Assembly: GCA_035606945.1 (NCBI GenBank) | Contig: DATNDR010000035.1 | Span: 62,001 to 126,000, forward strand | DNA length: 64,000 nucleotides | Direction: 5' to 3' | Source: GCA-003244245 sp035606945 | GTDB taxonomy: Bacteria; Actinomycetota; Actinomycetes; Mycobacteriales; Pseudonocardiaceae | Shown here: in pieces, positions 62,294 to 64,000 of the stretch | Layout: each line of letters starts with the position of its first letter | Position numbering within the stretch: position 1 is the stretch's first letter | The notes under the pieces: generated by a model | Databases searched by the model: none | What the model saw: the letters and a program-made list of their open reading frames with translations, nothing else | What the model was told of the DNA's origin: nothing | Translations under genes and position numbers: made by a program

Positions 62294-62357
62294 CCCGGCA
62301 TGGAGACATATCGGGGTGATCCGGCCCCTACCGAGCCCGATATGTCTCCATGTCGGG
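62294..62357. repeat. Two inverted copies of the 22-bp hairpin motif (copies 2 and 3)
   Basis: CCCG, two variable bases, then ATGGAGACATATCGGG at 62294-62315, and the same sequence inverted at 62336-62357, form a 22-bp stem (21 of 22 paired) around a 20-base loop. It lies between the convergent DUF4191 and RDD genes; copy 1 lies at 47945. Probably a strong bidirectional terminator, or a small dispersed palindrome. Confidence 0.85.
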
Positions 62358-62364
62358 CCGGTTG

Positions 62365-62826
62365 TTAGCGGGTGCGCAGCACGATGGTGCCTGCTGCCCG
62401 GTCGTGCAGACCGCGGCCGTCGGTGTTGTAGACCACCGGAGGGATGAGCAGGCAGAGCAGTACTGTCCGGATCACCGCGGCGGCGAAACCGGCGCGTTGA
62501 CCATCCAGTTGAGCGACACGCAGTCCTGCTACGGCATGCCCGACGGTGCGGCCGGCGATGCCTACCGAGGCCACGGTGACCGCAGCGAACAACACCAGCG
62601 CCGAAAACGCCGGGTTTTTGGTGAGTAGTTGGGCAGCCACCGAGCACGGCAGCCAGTCGATGACGATGGCAAGGATGCGGGGACCGAAACCACCGGCGGA
62701 ACCTGGTCCGTGTTCGGGCAGGCCGAGCCGCTGCCCCGGATAGTCCTGGCCGCTAGGTCCTGCTTGCGGGTCCTCATCGGGCTGTTCGGGACGGCCCGTC
62801 AGCCAGGTTTGGGTCCATCTGCTCAC
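62365..62826 (-). CDS. RDD family membrane protein (Rv2219A-like)
   Basis: A 153-residue RDD-domain protein. N-terminus TWLTGRPEQPDEDP; transmembrane segments around GGFGPRILAIVIDWLPCSVAAQLLT and PAFSALVLFAAVTVASVGIAGRTVGHAVAGLRV, and FAAAVIRTVLLCLLIPPVVYN. The ILAIVIDWL Arg/Asp pair is partly preserved. Divergent from glnA, 164 bases away. Function of the RDD family is mainly unknown (some transport). Confidence 0.88.
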   Translation of the reverse strand: MSRWTQTWLTGRPEQPDEDPQAGPSGQDYPGQRLGLPEHGPGSAGGFGPRILAIVIDWLPCSVAAQLLTKNPAFSALVLFAAVTVASVGIAGRTVGHAVAGLRVAQLDGQRAGFAAAVIRTVLLCLLIPPVVYNTDGRGLHDRAAGTIVLRTR

Positions 62827-62990
62827 TCGACTAGGTTATGCCGTCGGCAGGCTAGCCTCGCCGCCACCAGCCCTTTAACCTGGGCGAAACATCCGGGTGA
62901 CCGGGGTGCAACATCGCCCTCTTAGGTTCGCCGCAGCGACGTGACCGATCACGCCGGTCCACAGCACAGCGCACGAAGGAGTGAACGACA

Positions 62991-64000
62991 GTGTTCTCCA
63001 GCCCCGATGAGGTCCTGCGCTTCATCGCTGACGAGGGCGTCGAGTTCGTCGATGTCCGCTTCTGCGACCTGCCGGGTGTCATGCAGCACTTCACAGTCCC
63101 GGGGGAATTCTTCGACGCAGACATCATCGAGGAGGGCCTGGCCTTCGACGGCTCGTCGGTGCGCGGGTTCCAGTCGATCCACGAATCGGACATGCAGTTG
63201 CTGCCCGACCTTGTCACGGCGCGCATCGATCCGTTCCGCGTGCAGAAGACGCTGAACATCAACTTTTTCGTGCATGATCCACTCACTCGTGAGCCTTACA
63301 GCCGCGACCCCCGCAACGTGGCCCGCAAAGCCGAGGAGTTTCTCGCCTCGACCGGCATCGCCGACACGGCGTACTTCGGTCCCGAGGCCGAATTCTACTG
63401 CTTCGACTCGGTGCGCTTCGACACCACGCCCAATAGCGCATTCCACGAAATCGACTCGGTTGCCGGCTGGTGGAACACCGGTGCCGACGAGGACGGTCGC
63501 AATCAGGGTTACAAGGTCAACTACAAGAGCGGGTATTTCCCCGTGCCCCCCACCGACCATTTCGCGGACCTGCGCAACGCGATGGTGACGAACCTCATCA
63601 GCTGCGGCTTCTCCGTGGAGAAGGCGCACCACGAGGTAGGCACGGCGGGCCAAGCGGAGATCAACTATAGGTACAACACCCTGCTACATGCCGCGGATGA
63701 CCTGCAGCTTTACAAGTACATCGTCAAGAACACCGCGTGGGCGACCGGGCGTACGGTCACGTTCATGCCCAAGCCACTGTTCGGCGACAACGGCTCCGGT
63801 ATGCACACCCACCAGTCGCTGTGGATGGATGGTAGGCCGCTGTTCCACGACGAGTCCGGTTACGGTGGGTTGTCCGACATCGGAAGGCACTACATCGGCG
63901 GTATCCTGCACCACGCGCCGTCCCTGCTGGCGTTTACCAACCCGACAGTGAATTCCTACCACCGCCTGGTACCCGGTTTCGAGGCACCGGTGAACCTGGT
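62991..64000 (+). CDS. glnA: Glutamine synthetase type I, partial (C-terminus beyond window edge)
   Basis: About 336 codons are visible from GTG 62991 (AAGGAG nine bases upstream). Motifs of GlnA: VDVRFCDLPGVMQHFTVP, AFDGSSVRGFQSIHESDM, DPLTREPYSRDPRNVARKAE, TAYFGPEAEFYCFDSV, GYFPVPPTDHFADLRNAM, HHEVGTAGQAEINYRYNTLLHAADDLQLYKYIVKNTAW, FMPKPLFGDNGSGMHTHQSL, and NSYHRLVPGFEAPVNL near the edge. Type I GS makes glutamine from glutamate and ammonia. The Tyr adenylylation site lies downstream of this window. Links to GarA control of glutamate metabolism. Confidence 0.97.
   Translation, partial: MFSSPDEVLRFIADEGVEFVDVRFCDLPGVMQHFTVPGEFFDADIIEEGLAFDGSSVRGFQSIHESDMQLLPDLVTARIDPFRVQKTLNINFFVHDPLTREPYSRDPRNVARKAEEFLASTGIADTAYFGPEAEFYCFDSVRFDTTPNSAFHEIDSVAGWWNTGADEDGRNQGYKVNYKSGYFPVPPTDHFADLRNAMVTNLISCGFSVEKAHHEVGTAGQAEINYRYNTLLHAADDLQLYKYIVKNTAWATGRTVTFMPKPLFGDNGSGMHTHQSLWMDGRPLFHDESGYGGLSDIGRHYIGGILHHAPSLLAFTNPTVNSYHRLVPGFEAPVNL

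Overview
The window is a continuous, gene-dense, high-GC stretch of core chromosome from an actinobacterium. Gene content and order match the Mycobacteriales/Pseudonocardiales group. One block corresponds to the M. tuberculosis Rv1842c-Rv1822 neighbourhood (CBS transporters, gcvP, two MerR regulators, garA, gcvH, CDP-alcohol transferase). A second long block corresponds to Rv2175c-Rv2220 (pknL, aroG, RNase AS, plsC, fadD15, pimB', NlpC/P60, trpD, ctaE-qcrCAB, ctaF/ctaC, asnB, hesB, cobTS, ilvE, gcvT, pepA, lpd, sucB, lipBA, glnA). UDP-galactopyranose mutase implies an arabinogalactan-type wall. A PPi-type phosphofructokinase resembling the Amycolatopsis enzyme, PASTA repeats on PknL, and galTK inserted in the block make a Pseudonocardiaceae-like organism more likely than Mycobacterium itself. 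That placement rests on recall of families, not on a search. I see no phage, IS element, CRISPR array, tRNA or rRNA.

Layout: 1-3.2 kb, LOG-like partial gene and a CNNM/CBS transporter pair; 3.2-3.5 kb, relics of two dead genes; 3.5-10.5 kb, glycine cleavage P protein under a glycine riboswitch, regulators, GarA, GcvH and a CDP-alcohol transferase; 10.6-19.7 kb, glf, thiol-dependent isomerase, methyltransferase, Ser/Thr kinase, DUF3516 helicase, redoxin, nitroreductase; 19.3-30.7 kb, Rv2175c/PknL, aroG, PPi-PFK, RNase AS and lipid genes (PlsC, FadD15, PimB'); 30.8-34 kb, two tandem NlpC/P60 hydrolases, the first behind a c-di-AMP (ydaO) riboswitch, plus a 151-bp palindromic element; 34-42 kb, trpD and the bc1-aa3 respiratory genes; 42-52.5 kb, asnB, Fe-S carrier, cobalamin genes, ilvE, galTK; 51.4-64 kb, gcvT, aminopeptidase, lipoamide dehydrogenase, 2-oxoacid acyltransferase, lipoate synthesis and glnA.

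Functional threads: (1) the lipoate economy is almost complete here: GcvP, GcvH, GcvT, Lpd, a two-lipoyl E2, LipB and LipA, with GarA and GlnA tying it to nitrogen/2-oxoglutarate control. (2) Wall and envelope: Glf, PimB', PlsC, NlpC/P60 enzymes, two membrane kinases. (3) Respiration: CtaC/E/F and QcrCAB.

The least expected signals are non-coding. A 22-bp hairpin motif occurs three times at the ends of convergent genes. There is a perfect 19-bp inverted repeat between pknL and aroG, and a 151-bp element with 31-bp inverted ends. Two independent short duplications each span a stop codon. Fragments of three decayed genes (LuxR/TPR, methyltransferase, SnoaL-like) are also visible. I found no strong candidate for an undescribed multi-gene system; the repeat family and the riboswitch-split NlpC pair are the best leads.
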